A DNA stretch of 64,000 nt from Natronobacterium texcoconense (GTDB lineage: Archaea > Halobacteriota > Halobacteria > Halobacteriales > Natrialbaceae): the NCBI RefSeq assembly GCF_900104065.1, contig NZ_FNLC01000003.1:62001-126000 (forward strand). The letters are read 5' to 3'. The first letter of the stretch is position 1, and each line of letters begins with the position of its first letter. Positions 16,649 to 25,019 of this stretch are shown here, one piece after another. Made by a program: the position numbers and the translations under genes. The notes under the pieces are model-generated. The model made no database searches. It was not told the origin of the DNA and worked only from the letters and a program-made list of their open reading frames with translations.

Positions 16649-19600
16649 ATGGCGCAAGCGGGAAATTCAGAACTCGTCGACTCGTTCGAGCAGTTCTTCC
16701 GCAACTACTACGACAACGAGATCAAGCAGCTTGCGCAGCAGTACCCCAACGAACAGCGGTCGCTCCACGTCGACTGGCAGGACCTCTACCGGTTCGATCC
16801 CGACCTCGCGGACGACTTTCTGAACCAGCCCGAACAGCTCCAGCGGTACGCCGAAGAAGCCCTCCGGCTGTACGACCTCCCGATCGACGTCAGCCTCGGC
16901 CAGGCCCACGTCCGGGTCCGGAACCTCCCCGAAACCGAGTCGCCCGAGATTCGCGAGATCCGCGCCCGCGACATGAACGCCCTCATTCAGGTGCGAGGGA
17001 TCGTCCGGAAAGCCACCGACGTCCGCCCGAAGATCGAAGAAGCCGCCTTCGAGTGCCAGCTCTGTGGTACCCTCACTCGCGTACCACAATCGAGCGGCGA
17101 CTTCCAGGAACCCCACGAGTGCCAGGGCTGTGAACGACAGGGGCCGTTCCAGGTCAACTTCGACCAGTCCGAGTTCGTCGACTCCCAGAAACTCCGCATC
17201 CAGGAGAGTCCCGAAGGACTGCGCGGCGGCGAGACGCCCCAGTCGCTGGACGTCCACGTCGAGGACGACATCACCGGCGAAGTGACGCCCGGCGACCACG
17301 TCTCCGCCACCGGCGTCCTCCGGCTCGAGCAACAGGGCGACGGCCAGGACAAGTCTCCAGTCTTCGACTTCTACATGGAGGGGATGTCCGTCGAGATCGA
17401 GGAAGAGCAGTTCGAGGACATGAACATCACCGACGAGGACAAGAAAGAGATCTACGAGATCTCGAATCGGGACGACGTCTACGAGAAGATGATCGGCTCG
17501 ATCGCACCCTCGATCTACGGCTACGACCAGGAGAAACTCGCGATGATCCTCCAGTTGTTCTCGGGAGTCACGAAACAGTTACCCGACGGCTCGAGGATTC
17601 GTGGCGACCTGCATATGCTTCTGATCGGGGACCCGGGTACCGGTAAATCGCAGATGCTGGGCTACATCCAGAACATCGCCCCCCGCTCGGTCTATACTTC
17701 CGGTAAGGGTTCGTCCTCGGCTGGTCTCACGGCCGCCGCCGTCCGCGACGACTTCGGCGACGGCCAGCAGTGGACCCTCGAGGCCGGTGCGCTCGTGCTC
17801 GCCGACCAGGGGATCGCCGCGGTCGACGAGCTCGACAAGATGCGGTGTGTCACAGGAGACACCCTAGTCCATACCGGGAACGGAATCGAACCAATTCGCG
17901 AACTCGCGCACGAAGCGATGGCCGAGGGTTCGATCGAGGAACTCGAAAACGGGCGGACAATCCGAGACGTCAATATAGACGTCTGGACGATGACAGAAGA
18001 TGGGAACGTAGTCAAACGCGATGTTCTCGCGATTCACGAATACGATGCACCAGACGAACTCTGGAACGTCGAACTAGAGAGTGGCGAACAGCTAACGACT
18101 ACTGCAGACCATCCGTTCTTCGTTTTGGAGGATGGAAAACGCGAAGAACGTCACGCTCGGGAGCTTCACGAAGGCGACTGGGTGTACGTGCCCGAGAAGA
18201 TTCCAGCGGGGATCACGGACGGCGGAGTCAGCGTCCTTCCAGCCGCCAATACGGACTCGAAAACCGATCAGATAACCGCCGCTCACGGGGCGATTTTAGG
18301 CTATATCGCCGGTGACGGCAACATCTTCTACGATCGAGAAGCCGGGAGCTACGGATTCCGGTTCACGAACAAAGAGGCGGAACTCCTGAGCGACTTCGAA
18401 GAAGCTTGCGCGGAGGCGTTCGATACGCAAGCCGTTCGCCATCCAAGCGAGCAACGAAGTGACGGTGTCGAAACAGTCCGCGTCCACGGAAAACAGTACG
18501 TCGACGAACTTCTCGAATCAGGTGCGAATCTCGAGAGCTACGATGGAAAGCGGCTCCCCGAGAAGGTAACGAACGCATCCCGTGAGACGAAAGCAGCATT
18601 CGTTCGTGCGCTTGCAGATTCCGAGGGGACAGTCGATGAACGGGCTGTCAAAATTCACTCCTCGAGTTACGAACTGCTCCTCGGAACGAAGATGCTCCTG
18701 CTCGAGTTCGGGATCTCGAGCCAGATTCAGACACGTGATCGGGGCAGTAAACGTGACTTGTTCATACTCGCGATCACATCCGATCAGTCACTCGAAGCGT
18801 TCGAGCGACACATCGGGTTTACTCTCGATCGGAAACAGCGTGCGCTGGAACATGCCTGCGAACGAACGACAGGAACCCGAACCATCCTAGACGTACTGCC
18901 CGAGTGCGGTGAGTTGTTCGAACAGGCGCGTGGCGCACTTCGATTACATCAATCCGAATGTGGCCCCGAAAGTGACGCAACCTACTGTAACTTCGAAAAC
19001 GGGGATGCAAACGCGTCGCTCCGACTCTCAAAAACGATACTCGAGACGTTCGAAGAGAGAAAATCCACAGCCAGCGATCATTACGAAGAACTCGGGTCCG
19101 AGACGTCGTGGGAACGTCTCGCGGAACTTCGAGAGCAGTATCACGTCTCGCAGCGGGAGTTGGCTGCAGAAATGTCAATTTCACAGCAGCAGTTGTCCGC
19201 TCGATGGGGCACCGATACTGACCTTCGAGAGCGAGTTCGAGAGCGGCTTCGCAACCTACTCGCGACGCCCGCATCGGTCGATCTCGATCCGCTTCGAACG
19301 TTGATTAAGAGCGACGTAAAGTGGCGTCGTGTAACTGCGGTAGGGTCGGTAGCGTCACGAGAACACACCGATACCAGGGTGAAAGTTCTCGAACAGCAAC
19401 TGGCCGACGAGATCGGCGTATCCACTGTCGATTCGGTTCGTGAGTGTGCGCATTCCTTGCTCGAAATGACCGAGCCGGCCGAGACGTGGGAGGAACTTCG
19501 GGACCGACTCGAGAGCTACGGTATTTCGTTCCAACAAGTTGCCGCAGAGATGGACGTCGCAGGATCGACCGTGTCACGGTGGTTCTCGGGAGCCGTCGAC

Positions 19601-20677
19601 GTCGACAACTTCGATACCGTCCGATCCGTCTGTGAAGAGTTGTTCGAGGAAAAACGACGGCGGATCGCGGCACTCGTAGAAGAGATCAAACGACGGGAGC
19701 AGCCGCGAGTGTACGATCTCACCGTCGAAGGAACACACAACTTCATCGCTAATGGCATGGTCGTCCACAACTCCGAAGACCGCTCCGCCATGCACGAGGC
19801 CTTAGAGCAGCAGAAAATCTCCGTCTCCAAGGCAGGTATCAACGCCACCCTCAAGTCCCGCTGTTCGTTGCTCGGCGCGGCAAACCCCAAGTACGGTCGA
19901 TTCGACCAGTACGAACCCATCGGCGAGCAGATCGACCTCGAGCCGGCGCTCATCTCGCGGTTCGACCTGATCTTCACGGTCACCGACCAGCCCGACGAGG
20001 AGAAAGACCGCAATCTGGCGGAGCACATCCTCACTACCAATTACGCAGGCGAGTTGACTACACAGCGCGAGCAGATGACCAACCTCGACGTCAGTGAGGG
20101 GGAAATCGAGGAGATGACCGAGCAGGTCGACCCCGTGATCGACGCCGAACTCCTCCGAAAGTACATCGCCTTCGCGAAGCAGAACTGCCATCCGCGGATG
20201 ACCGAGGAAGCCCAGGAGACGATCCGGGATTTCTACGTCAACCTGCGATCCAGAGGAACGGACGAGGACGCTGCTGTCCCCGTCACCGCACGGAAACTCG
20301 AGGCGCTGGTTCGACTCGCGGAAGCGAGTGCCCGCGTGCGGCTCTCGGATACGGTCGAGCAGCGCGACGCCGAGCGATCCGTCGAGATCGTTCGTTCGTG
20401 TCTGCAGGATATCGGCGTCGACCCCGAGACGGGCGAGTTCGACGCGGACATCGTCGAGGCGGGCACCTCCAAATCACAGCGCGATCGGATCAAGAACATC
20501 AAACAGCTTATCAGCGACATCGAGGAGGAGTACGACGACGGGGCGCCGGTCGACATCGTTCTGGAACGAGCCGAAGAAATCGGCATGGACCAGACCAAAG
20601 CGGAACACGAGATCGACAAGCTCAAACAGAAAGGCGAGGTCTACGAGCCGAGTACGGACAACTTGCGGACGACGTAG
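16649..20677 (+). CDS. mcm: MCM replicative helicase, intein-containing precursor
   Basis: 1342-residue precursor; removing the intein (residues 400-1041) leaves a 700-residue MCM, the usual haloarchaeal size. It is the hexameric 3'-5' replicative helicase. The N-terminal domain (1-250) has a zinc finger with CQLC and CQGC pairs. The AAA+ domain has Walker A GDPGTGKSQM, then ADQGIAAVDELDKM (Walker B), which is where the intein interrupts. After the intein SEDRSAMHEALEQQ continues, followed by sensor 1 GAANPKYGRF and the arginine finger SRFDLIF. The C-terminus (about 1265-1342) is a winged helix. Activity must depend on protein splicing. Confidence 0.95.
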   Translation: MAQAGNSELVDSFEQFFRNYYDNEIKQLAQQYPNEQRSLHVDWQDLYRFDPDLADDFLNQPEQLQRYAEEALRLYDLPIDVSLGQAHVRVRNLPETESPEIREIRARDMNALIQVRGIVRKATDVRPKIEEAAFECQLCGTLTRVPQSSGDFQEPHECQGCERQGPFQVNFDQSEFVDSQKLRIQESPEGLRGGETPQSLDVHVEDDITGEVTPGDHVSATGVLRLEQQGDGQDKSPVFDFYMEGMSVEIEEEQFEDMNITDEDKKEIYEISNRDDVYEKMIGSIAPSIYGYDQEKLAMILQLFSGVTKQLPDGSRIRGDLHMLLIGDPGTGKSQMLGYIQNIAPRSVYTSGKGSSSAGLTAAAVRDDFGDGQQWTLEAGALVLADQGIAAVDELDKMRCVTGDTLVHTGNGIEPIRELAHEAMAEGSIEELENGRTIRDVNIDVWTMTEDGNVVKRDVLAIHEYDAPDELWNVELESGEQLTTTADHPFFVLEDGKREERHARELHEGDWVYVPEKIPAGITDGGVSVLPAANTDSKTDQITAAHGAILGYIAGDGNIFYDREAGSYGFRFTNKEAELLSDFEEACAEAFDTQAVRHPSEQRSDGVETVRVHGKQYVDELLESGANLESYDGKRLPEKVTNASRETKAAFVRALADSEGTVDERAVKIHSSSYELLLGTKMLLLEFGISSQIQTRDRGSKRDLFILAITSDQSLEAFERHIGFTLDRKQRALEHACERTTGTRTILDVLPECGELFEQARGALRLHQSECGPESDATYCNFENGDANASLRLSKTILETFEERKSTASDHYEELGSETSWERLAELREQYHVSQRELAAEMSISQQQLSARWGTDTDLRERVRERLRNLLATPASVDLDPLRTLIKSDVKWRRVTAVGSVASREHTDTRVKVLEQQLADEIGVSTVDSVRECAHSLLEMTEPAETWEELRDRLESYGISFQQVAAEMDVAGSTVSRWFSGAVDVDNFDTVRSVCEELFEEKRRRIAALVEEIKRREQPRVYDLTVEGTHNFIANGMVVHNSEDRSAMHEALEQQKISVSKAGINATLKSRCSLLGAANPKYGRFDQYEPIGEQIDLEPALISRFDLIFTVTDQPDEEKDRNLAEHILTTNYAGELTTQREQMTNLDVSEGEIEEMTEQVDPVIDAELLRKYIAFAKQNCHPRMTEEAQETIRDFYVNLRSRGTDEDAAVPVTARKLEALVRLAEASARVRLSDTVEQRDAERSVEIVRSCLQDIGVDPETGEFDADIVEAGTSKSQRDRIKNIKQLISDIEEEYDDGAPVDIVLERAEEIGMDQTKAEHEIDKLKQKGEVYEPSTDNLRTT
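17846..19771 (+). mobile_element. MCM intein with LAGLIDADG endonuclease and two HTH regions
   Basis: 642-residue in-frame intein, residues 400-1041 of the precursor. It begins at C400 (CVTGDTLVHTGNG, block A) and ends VEGTHNFIANGMVVHN (blocks F/G) followed by Ser, so the splicing residues Cys, His-Asn and Ser+1 are intact. Block B is TTTADHPFFVLEDG. LAGLIDADG-type motifs are LGYIAGDGN (550-558) and FVRALADSEGT (651-661). About 270 residues between the endonuclease and block F hold two helix-turn-helix-like stretches: SQRELAAEMSISQQQLSARW (within 827-854) and FQQVAAEMDVAGSTVSRW (within 954-980). Most LAGLIDADG inteins are shorter and lack these. Confidence 0.92.
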
Positions 20678-20774
20678 TCGACCACGAATCGGTTTGTAAT
20701 GGCTCGACGTCGAGGACGTACTGGCAGCTACCGGACTTTCGTCGACGCCACGTAGACAGCGGGAGAGACTCGAG

Positions 20775-21508
20775 TCAGAGGTCCCTGAGATCCCTCACTG
20801 TCGATCGGATCGTCACTGGGGCGACGTCTGCTGTCTCGGCTGCAGCGGCCTGCGTGATCGAGGGCCACTCTTCGCGTTCGCCGGCGGCCTTGTAGAGACA
20901 GGCAGCGGCGACGCCGCTCGGGTTGCGACCGCCGATCAACCGCTGCTCGAGCAGCGCCGTCACGTGTTCGCGGGCGCGGCGTTCGACGTCGGTTCCGAGA
21001 TCGAGTTTCGAGGCGTACCGTGGGAGATACTGGGTTGGGTCGATCGGTCCCGTCGGTAGTCCGAGTTCCCGGTTGAGGGCCTTGTATGCGACCTGTAGTT
21101 CGTCGCAGTCGGCACGCGCGACGGCGGCGATTTCGTCTACCGTTCGGGCGATAGATCGAGTTCGACAGGTCGCGTAGATAGCTGCAGCGGCGAACCCCTC
21201 GAGTGATCGGCCCTGGAGCAGGTCGGCTGACTGGGCGGATTCGAACAGGGCACACGACTGTTCGCGAACGGAGTCGGGAAGTGAGAGATGGGAGTTGACG
21301 CGCCTGATTTCGGCGAATCCGTAGACCTGGTTGCGCTCGGCTTTCGAGGAGATCCTGGCCCGGTTGTGTTCTCGGCGCAGACGCGCGATCTGGCGGCGCT
21401 TGCGACCGGTGAGTCGGGAGTTGTAACTCGAGTCGGAGCCCTTCCCGTAGCCGATCTCCGTCGAAAGTCCGCGATCGTGTCGTGATCGCGTCAGTGGAGC
21501 ACCGGTCC
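20775..21508 (-). pseudogene. tfb: C-terminal fragment of TFB, separated by an inserted element
   Basis: Reading from the 32-bp repeat, this frame gives RTGAPLTRSRHDRGLSTEIG, which is the B-linker of a TFIIB homologue, then both cyclin folds (ISSKAERNQVYGFAEIRRVN, LEGFAAAAIYATCRTRSIAR, NPSGVAAACLYKAA) to a normal end at 20775. The zinc ribbon and start codon are missing. They lie 3.1 kb away at 24620-24844, with the same 32 bp at the break. The frame upstream of the repeat meets a TGA at about 21578-21583 without an ATG. TFB recruits RNA polymerase at TATA promoters; haloarchaea have several copies, so loss of one is tolerable. Confidence 0.88.
21477..21508. repeat. attachment site copy in tfb (attL/attR), 32 bp
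   Basis: Starts GTGTCGTGATCGCGTCAGTG and is identical over 32 bp to 24647-24678. On the minus strand it encodes RTGAPLTRSRH of TFB. It marks one junction of the integrated element; the period between copies is 3170 bp. Confidence 0.9.
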
Positions 21509-22549
21509 TTACTTTGAACGGGTTTTCCCTACGCGAATCCCTTACGTCGCGGACTCTCGGCCGAGATCGACTACGGAACCATCACATACCAGACCGGAAT
21601 ATCCCTTTGCAACGTTCATCGGATGAACGGGGATCGTGGCCGTCTGGGGTTCGGTCGTCACAACAAACCCTCAGCAAATAATTCTAGGGGACTTTCGAGG
21701 CGACAACTCTGATCATATCCTGTTGTAGCCCCCAGAAAACGCTTAAATGGACCTGACCCTTATCTAAGGCTAACCGATTCAAGGAATGTACCCTGGGAGG
21801 GTACCAGATGTTCTCAACTGGTTATACTCTCCCAGTGACCTTGAATCTTGCCTGAACCCCTAGAAGGAACCTGAAATAACGGTTGCTGTCAAAGGCACTT
21901 GAGTAAGGGAGAATCCGTGAGGGACTCTCTGAAACGCATACAGTTGTGGTCTGGGGGATTAGGGGGTTAAGCCCAACTCGAGTAATACCGAGCCAGAGAT
22001 CTAGTCGCAGCTCTACGATAGCAGTAAGGGCCGTGATTCTTGGTCCGACCGAAGGGGACCGCACCGATACCCACAGTAAGGAAGGTCCCCGGTGGGAGGA
22101 GGACCGAAGAGAAGTCGACCTTAGGGAGACGAACCGGAGCGTTTCGTTAGTATAGATATAGTATGTCTACTACTGTCCCGTCCCTAACTGGGGATCGGTA
22201 GCTGTCCTTTAGTGAAACAGTCCCTACTATCTTTTCGGCAAGCCAGTTACCGCAAAGGATTCGGTGTGATCCCCAGTCCTATTGTGGGAATCGGTGCGGT
22301 TGTCGGTAGTATTCTTAGCGGTATTGTGGCTATTCTCGCAAACCTGCCTACCAATTGGAGTGTCGCTGCTGGCCTTTCCCCAGTAGTATGTATCTAGTTA
22401 CGTTACCCCCTATTGTTGGTTTGTAACCTTCGAGTGGTGCTAGGTCGAAGTGCCGTCAGACCCCCGTACTGTCGCTTTTATTTCTCGATACCGTACCTGT
22501 TGGTATGTGTTCCCGGAAACTAACGTCAAGTAATCGTGGTCAGGTGAAC
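21509..22549. other. structured non-coding portion of the tfb element
   Basis: 1041 bp without a strong gene. It holds GTACCC-tggga-GGGTAC (21788-21804), overlapped by an alternative pairing CTGGGAG/CTCCCAG (21793-21799 with 21829-21835), and an ACTGGGGATC/GATCCCCAGT pair (about 22188-22197 and 22268-22277). A TATA-like CTTAAATG lies near 21741. It also has a 31-bp TFB-like stretch in reverse orientation (21548-21578). Reasonable roles are replication origin, recombinase arm sites or a structured RNA; none is shown. Confidence 0.45.
22266..22397 (+). CDS. possible very small membrane protein of the element
   Basis: A 43-residue frame from a GTG at 22266 with one hydrophobic helix (VGIGAVVGSILSGIVAILA). 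An in-frame ATG at 22212 would add 18 polar residues. There is no clear ribosome-binding site, so it may be spurious. It is listed because small single-helix proteins are usual in archaeal viral and plasmid elements. Confidence 0.3.
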   Translation: MIPSPIVGIGAVVGSILSGIVAILANLPTNWSVAAGLSPVVCI

Positions 22550-22759
22550 ATGGCGGATCATGCGGTTGAGGTAATCGTCTCGGTCTTGGTGGCCGCACTG
22601 CTTGCGGCGTACCTAATCCCGATCCCGATTGAGCACCTGTCCGACGTCGACACTTCGGCCTGGACGTCCGGCGCGGCAGAGTTGTGGGGGCTGCTGTCGG
22701 TGATGATCGTCTTGGCCATGTTCCTGTTTTTCGTTCAGGTGGCCATCCGTTCGAGGTAA
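22550..22759 (+). CDS. two-helix small membrane protein of the element
   Basis: 69-residue protein starting MADHAVEVIVSVLVAALLAA. It has two predicted helices (about residues 6-24 and 43-63) joined by a polar loop with DVDTSAWTSGAAELWGLL, ending in a basic tail. AGGTGAAC directly before the ATG at 22550 looks like a ribosome-binding site and favours this over an in-frame start at 22505. Two hydrophobic segments in about 70-90 residues are seen in small capsid-like or membrane proteins of archaeal spindle-shaped and pleomorphic viruses, but I see no specific match. Confidence 0.65.
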   Translation: MADHAVEVIVSVLVAALLAAYLIPIPIEHLSDVDTSAWTSGAAELWGLLSVMIVLAMFLFFVQVAIRSR

Positions 22760-22801
22760 TCTCCCTTTCTTCCCTGCGATGATACGGAATTCGGTGTGAT
22801 C

Positions 22802-22830
22802 GGTTCTGACTTTAGGCTAAAGCCGGAACC
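22802..22830. terminator. hairpin between convergent element genes
   Basis: GGTTCTGACTTTAG followed directly by GCTAAAGCCGGAACC, pairing at 12 of 14 positions, between the ends of the 69-residue and 88-residue genes. Likely transcript end signal for both directions. Confidence 0.45.
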
Positions 22831-22852
22831 ACCCAATCAGGTTTTGGTGCGA

Positions 22853-23119
22853 CTATATATCTATAGATTGTCTTTCACATTCTTGGAGTATTTCTTCTTC
22901 ATCAAATTTCTCGATCACTTCCCCTAAGGCGTCACCTCCGTGTTCAAGTCCAGGCTGTCTTTCTATTTTTTCATGTTCGATGAGAACTATCCTACTTTCA
23001 TCTTCTTCGTAAGATATCCACCCCGAATCTGAGGGACCACTCGTCATTAGTATATCACTATATTCGATGGATAATTTTGCTATTTTGAGATCGTCTTCGG
23101 TCAATTCGGACACATCCAT
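22853..23119 (-). CDS. small acidic hypothetical protein of the element
   Basis: 88-residue protein starting MDVSELTEDDLKIAKLSIEY, soluble, acidic, and of markedly lower GC than host genes. The last third (EVIEKFDEEEILQECERQ) is a likely helix. No family recognised and no DNA-binding motif seen. Same strand as the downstream-facing membrane protein and recombinase genes of the element. Confidence 0.6.
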   Translation of the reverse strand: MDVSELTEDDLKIAKLSIEYSDILMTSGPSDSGWISYEEDESRIVLIEHEKIERQPGLEHGGDALGEVIEKFDEEEILQECERQSIDI

Positions 23120-23233
23120 ATGTCACCGATTGTCAAAGTGCAATATCAACCCCCTACCTGCAATTGCTATAGCCAGATCTGCCAAATCAGTAATATGGTT
23201 TCAAGAAAAATAGCCGGATGGCTACGCTATCCC

Positions 23234-23422
23234 CTACAGCAGTCTCCCGAACATCCCAACGAACATCGTAACGAGGCCTATGATAAGTGCCATTACGATA
23301 ATTTCGGGAAGGATGCTGATGTAGCCATCGACGCTAAAACCGAGTAACGCTGCAATCGGTACGAGGCCCACTGCTCCGGCCACAATTGCAGCGAATATGT
23401 CATATGATTTCTTTCCTGTCAT
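23234..23422 (-). CDS. small membrane protein of the element
   Basis: 62 residues from MTGKKSYDIFAAIVAGAVG, with two hydrophobic helices (about 8-27 and 36-58). In-frame starts at 23452 (ATG) and 23482 (GTG) would add 10 or 20 polar residues. I chose 23422 because an A/T-rich TATA-like TTAAAAATT lies near 23457-23465 inside the longer version and AGGGGG precedes the ATG. Unknown function; the size and topology are like membrane proteins of small archaeal viruses or plasmids. Confidence 0.55.
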   Translation of the reverse strand: MTGKKSYDIFAAIVAGAVGLVPIAALLGFSVDGYISILPEIIVMALIIGLVTMFVGMFGRLL

Positions 23423-23566
23423 GCTTTTTGTCGCCCCCTGCGGTTCCCCCATACCAATTTTTAACTTCAATTCATCAACCACCGCAAAAGGCGGTCAATC
23501 CTATCACAAGCAGTGATATAATACTTACCCTACCAATATGAAAGTGAAACTAGTTACTAAGTGGGA

Positions 23567-24586
23567 TCAGATATTTTCTAAGTAACCACGTCGCTTCTCC
23601 ATCTTTTCACATTCAGTCATTTGGTTATAATGTTTGTCGATCACGTCGGGGCTGACGTCACAACGATCAGAGACAACTGTCTCGGGGACGTCGTTACGAC
23701 AGAGATAGGTAATGGCCCCACGACGGACGTCATGGGGACTGACGACAGACGGACACTGTGCCGCATAGTCGTTGTCTGTGGCCGCTTTACACTCAGACGG
23801 ATGTTCACCATGGGGGCAGTCCTTCGATACCTCACATGGCCGTGTATACCGATATACAGTCCGTCGAACAGTAATCACAGACGGTCGACCGAATTGAGTA
23901 GTCACCAGCGGCCTACGACCATAGTCGTCTGTCACGTCGTCTCTGTGATGGCTCAAATAGTCGCCTATGACCGTTGCAGTCGATTCTTTGAGTGAGATGT
24001 GCCGTTCTCCTCCCGTTCCGTTCTTTAGCGGTGTATCGGTTTCTGGCCGGTGTGAGAGAGAAATGTATGGGACGTCCGTCTCTGTTGGCTCGAGGATAAC
24101 ATCACTGACGTCAATAGATCGTAAGGCTCCCAGACGGATACCAGTCGACCATAGCAGTAGGATAACGACGTGATGCCGCTGTGCATAGTTGAATCGCTCG
24201 AGATAGTCGAGTATGTCGCTGGCCCGTTCTGACGAGAGTATACGGTCTCTGCTACTGTCCGCGTTCGGCTGTAATGCTCGCAGTCTGTCGGCCAGTGAAT
24301 CGTCACAACAGTCGATAGCAGCTGCCCACTCGAGTAGATTCACGACGTCATTGAGACGATGCAGTACGGTCTTGTCGGCTATGCCTTGCTCAACGTTGTG
24401 TAGCTTGTATTGGTGTAGATGCATCGGCTGGACGTCGTCTAACGTCTCTATATCGTCTCTGTCGTCACACCAGTCGACGAACATCCCAATACGGGAGCGA
24501 ATGCTTTTCACTGTCGATGCCGCTAATTCCGATTGTCGTTCACTGAGGTACATACTCAGTGCATCCGACGGGGTTAAGTCTGTCAT
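23567..24586 (-). CDS. tyrosine recombinase/integrase
   Basis: 339-residue phage-type integrase. A SAM-like core-binding domain (about 1-95, with LTPSDALSMYLSERQSELAA) precedes the catalytic domain. Catalytic residues are visible: Arg in STGIRLGALRSID, the HxxR box in SPHDVRRGAITYL, and the nucleophile Tyr in VIDKHYNQMTECEKM. A Cys/His-rich insert CPHGEHPSEC is seen in many haloarchaeal integrases. It lies 60 bp inside the right-hand attachment repeat and is not split by integration, unlike SSV-type integrases. It should catalyse integration and excision at the 32-bp site in tfb. Confidence 0.93.
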   Translation of the reverse strand: MTDLTPSDALSMYLSERQSELAASTVKSIRSRIGMFVDWCDDRDDIETLDDVQPMHLHQYKLHNVEQGIADKTVLHRLNDVVNLLEWAAAIDCCDDSLADRLRALQPNADSSRDRILSSERASDILDYLERFNYAQRHHVVILLLWSTGIRLGALRSIDVSDVILEPTETDVPYISLSHRPETDTPLKNGTGGERHISLKESTATVIGDYLSHHRDDVTDDYGRRPLVTTQFGRPSVITVRRTVYRYTRPCEVSKDCPHGEHPSECKAATDNDYAAQCPSVVSPHDVRRGAITYLCRNDVPETVVSDRCDVSPDVIDKHYNQMTECEKMEKRRGYLENI

Positions 24587-24619
24587 CGGTCACACACACT
24601 TTCGCTAAACCCCGTCCGA

Positions 24620-24844
24620 CTACGATACCCGTATAGCCGATAGAGAGTGTCGTGATCGCGTCAGTGGAGCACCGGTCCGTCGGCGGTCGGTTTCCTCATC
24701 CTCGAACGAGCGCCACTCGGGGCCGTGATCGATTGCATCCTCCCCAAAGACGAGTCCACATTCCTCGCAGATCGTTTCGGTATCGACTTGCCGCAACGTG
24801 CCGTTACATTCGGGACAGCTGTGGTTCGTATCGGTTCCCGCCAT
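24620..24844 (-). pseudogene. tfb: N-terminal fragment of TFB ending inside the element
   Basis: Starts MAGTDTNHSCPECNGTL at 24844, with the TFIIB zinc ribbon (CPEC and CEEC pairs) and the B-reader PEWRSFEDEE. It reaches RTGAPLTRSRH at the attachment repeat and then runs nine codons into the element (SLSAIRVS, stop at 24620). TTTAAATAC on the minus strand (24885-24893) is its TATA box. A 74-residue zinc-ribbon/B-finger peptide could therefore still be made. The cyclin folds needed for TBP-DNA binding are 3.1 kb away at 20775-21508. Confidence 0.88.
24647..24678. repeat. attachment site copy in tfb, 32 bp
   Basis: Identical to 21477-21508. On the minus strand it encodes the same TFB residues, here joined to the zinc-ribbon half. 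It marks the second junction of the integrated element, beside the recombinase gene. Confidence 0.9.
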
Positions 24845-25019
24845 CGGTAATCGTAATTCCGTATGCAAGTTTGATCTCGTCAATGTATTTAAACTAATGG
24901 AATTGTAGTAGAATTAACAGCCGGCGAGCGACTGGTTACAGACGTCCACACGATCCAACACTCAGCGGGTCGTTTTATCCGGTTACTCGTGATATGCGCG
25001 GATGGTATTCAGACGGCAG

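Larger units (their letters stand above)
21509..24678. mobile_element. 3.17-kb integrative element inserted in tfb
   Basis: Bounded by the 32-bp direct repeats at 21477-21508 and 24647-24678, with one TFB half on each side in the same frame. It contains a tyrosine recombinase next to the right repeat, three or four small genes and about 1 kb of structured non-coding DNA. GC is clearly lower than that of the host genes, with codon use to match. I see no replication protein, transposase or resistance gene. Joining the two repeats would rebuild an intact tfb reading frame. Most like the integrated form of a very small plasmid or virus satellite. Confidence 0.88.

Noticed and set aside
21822-22155. 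Overlapping 69- and 80-codon frames in the non-coding arm of the tfb element
   Set aside because: Opposite strands of the same structured DNA, no start signals, low-complexity composition; not credible as genes.
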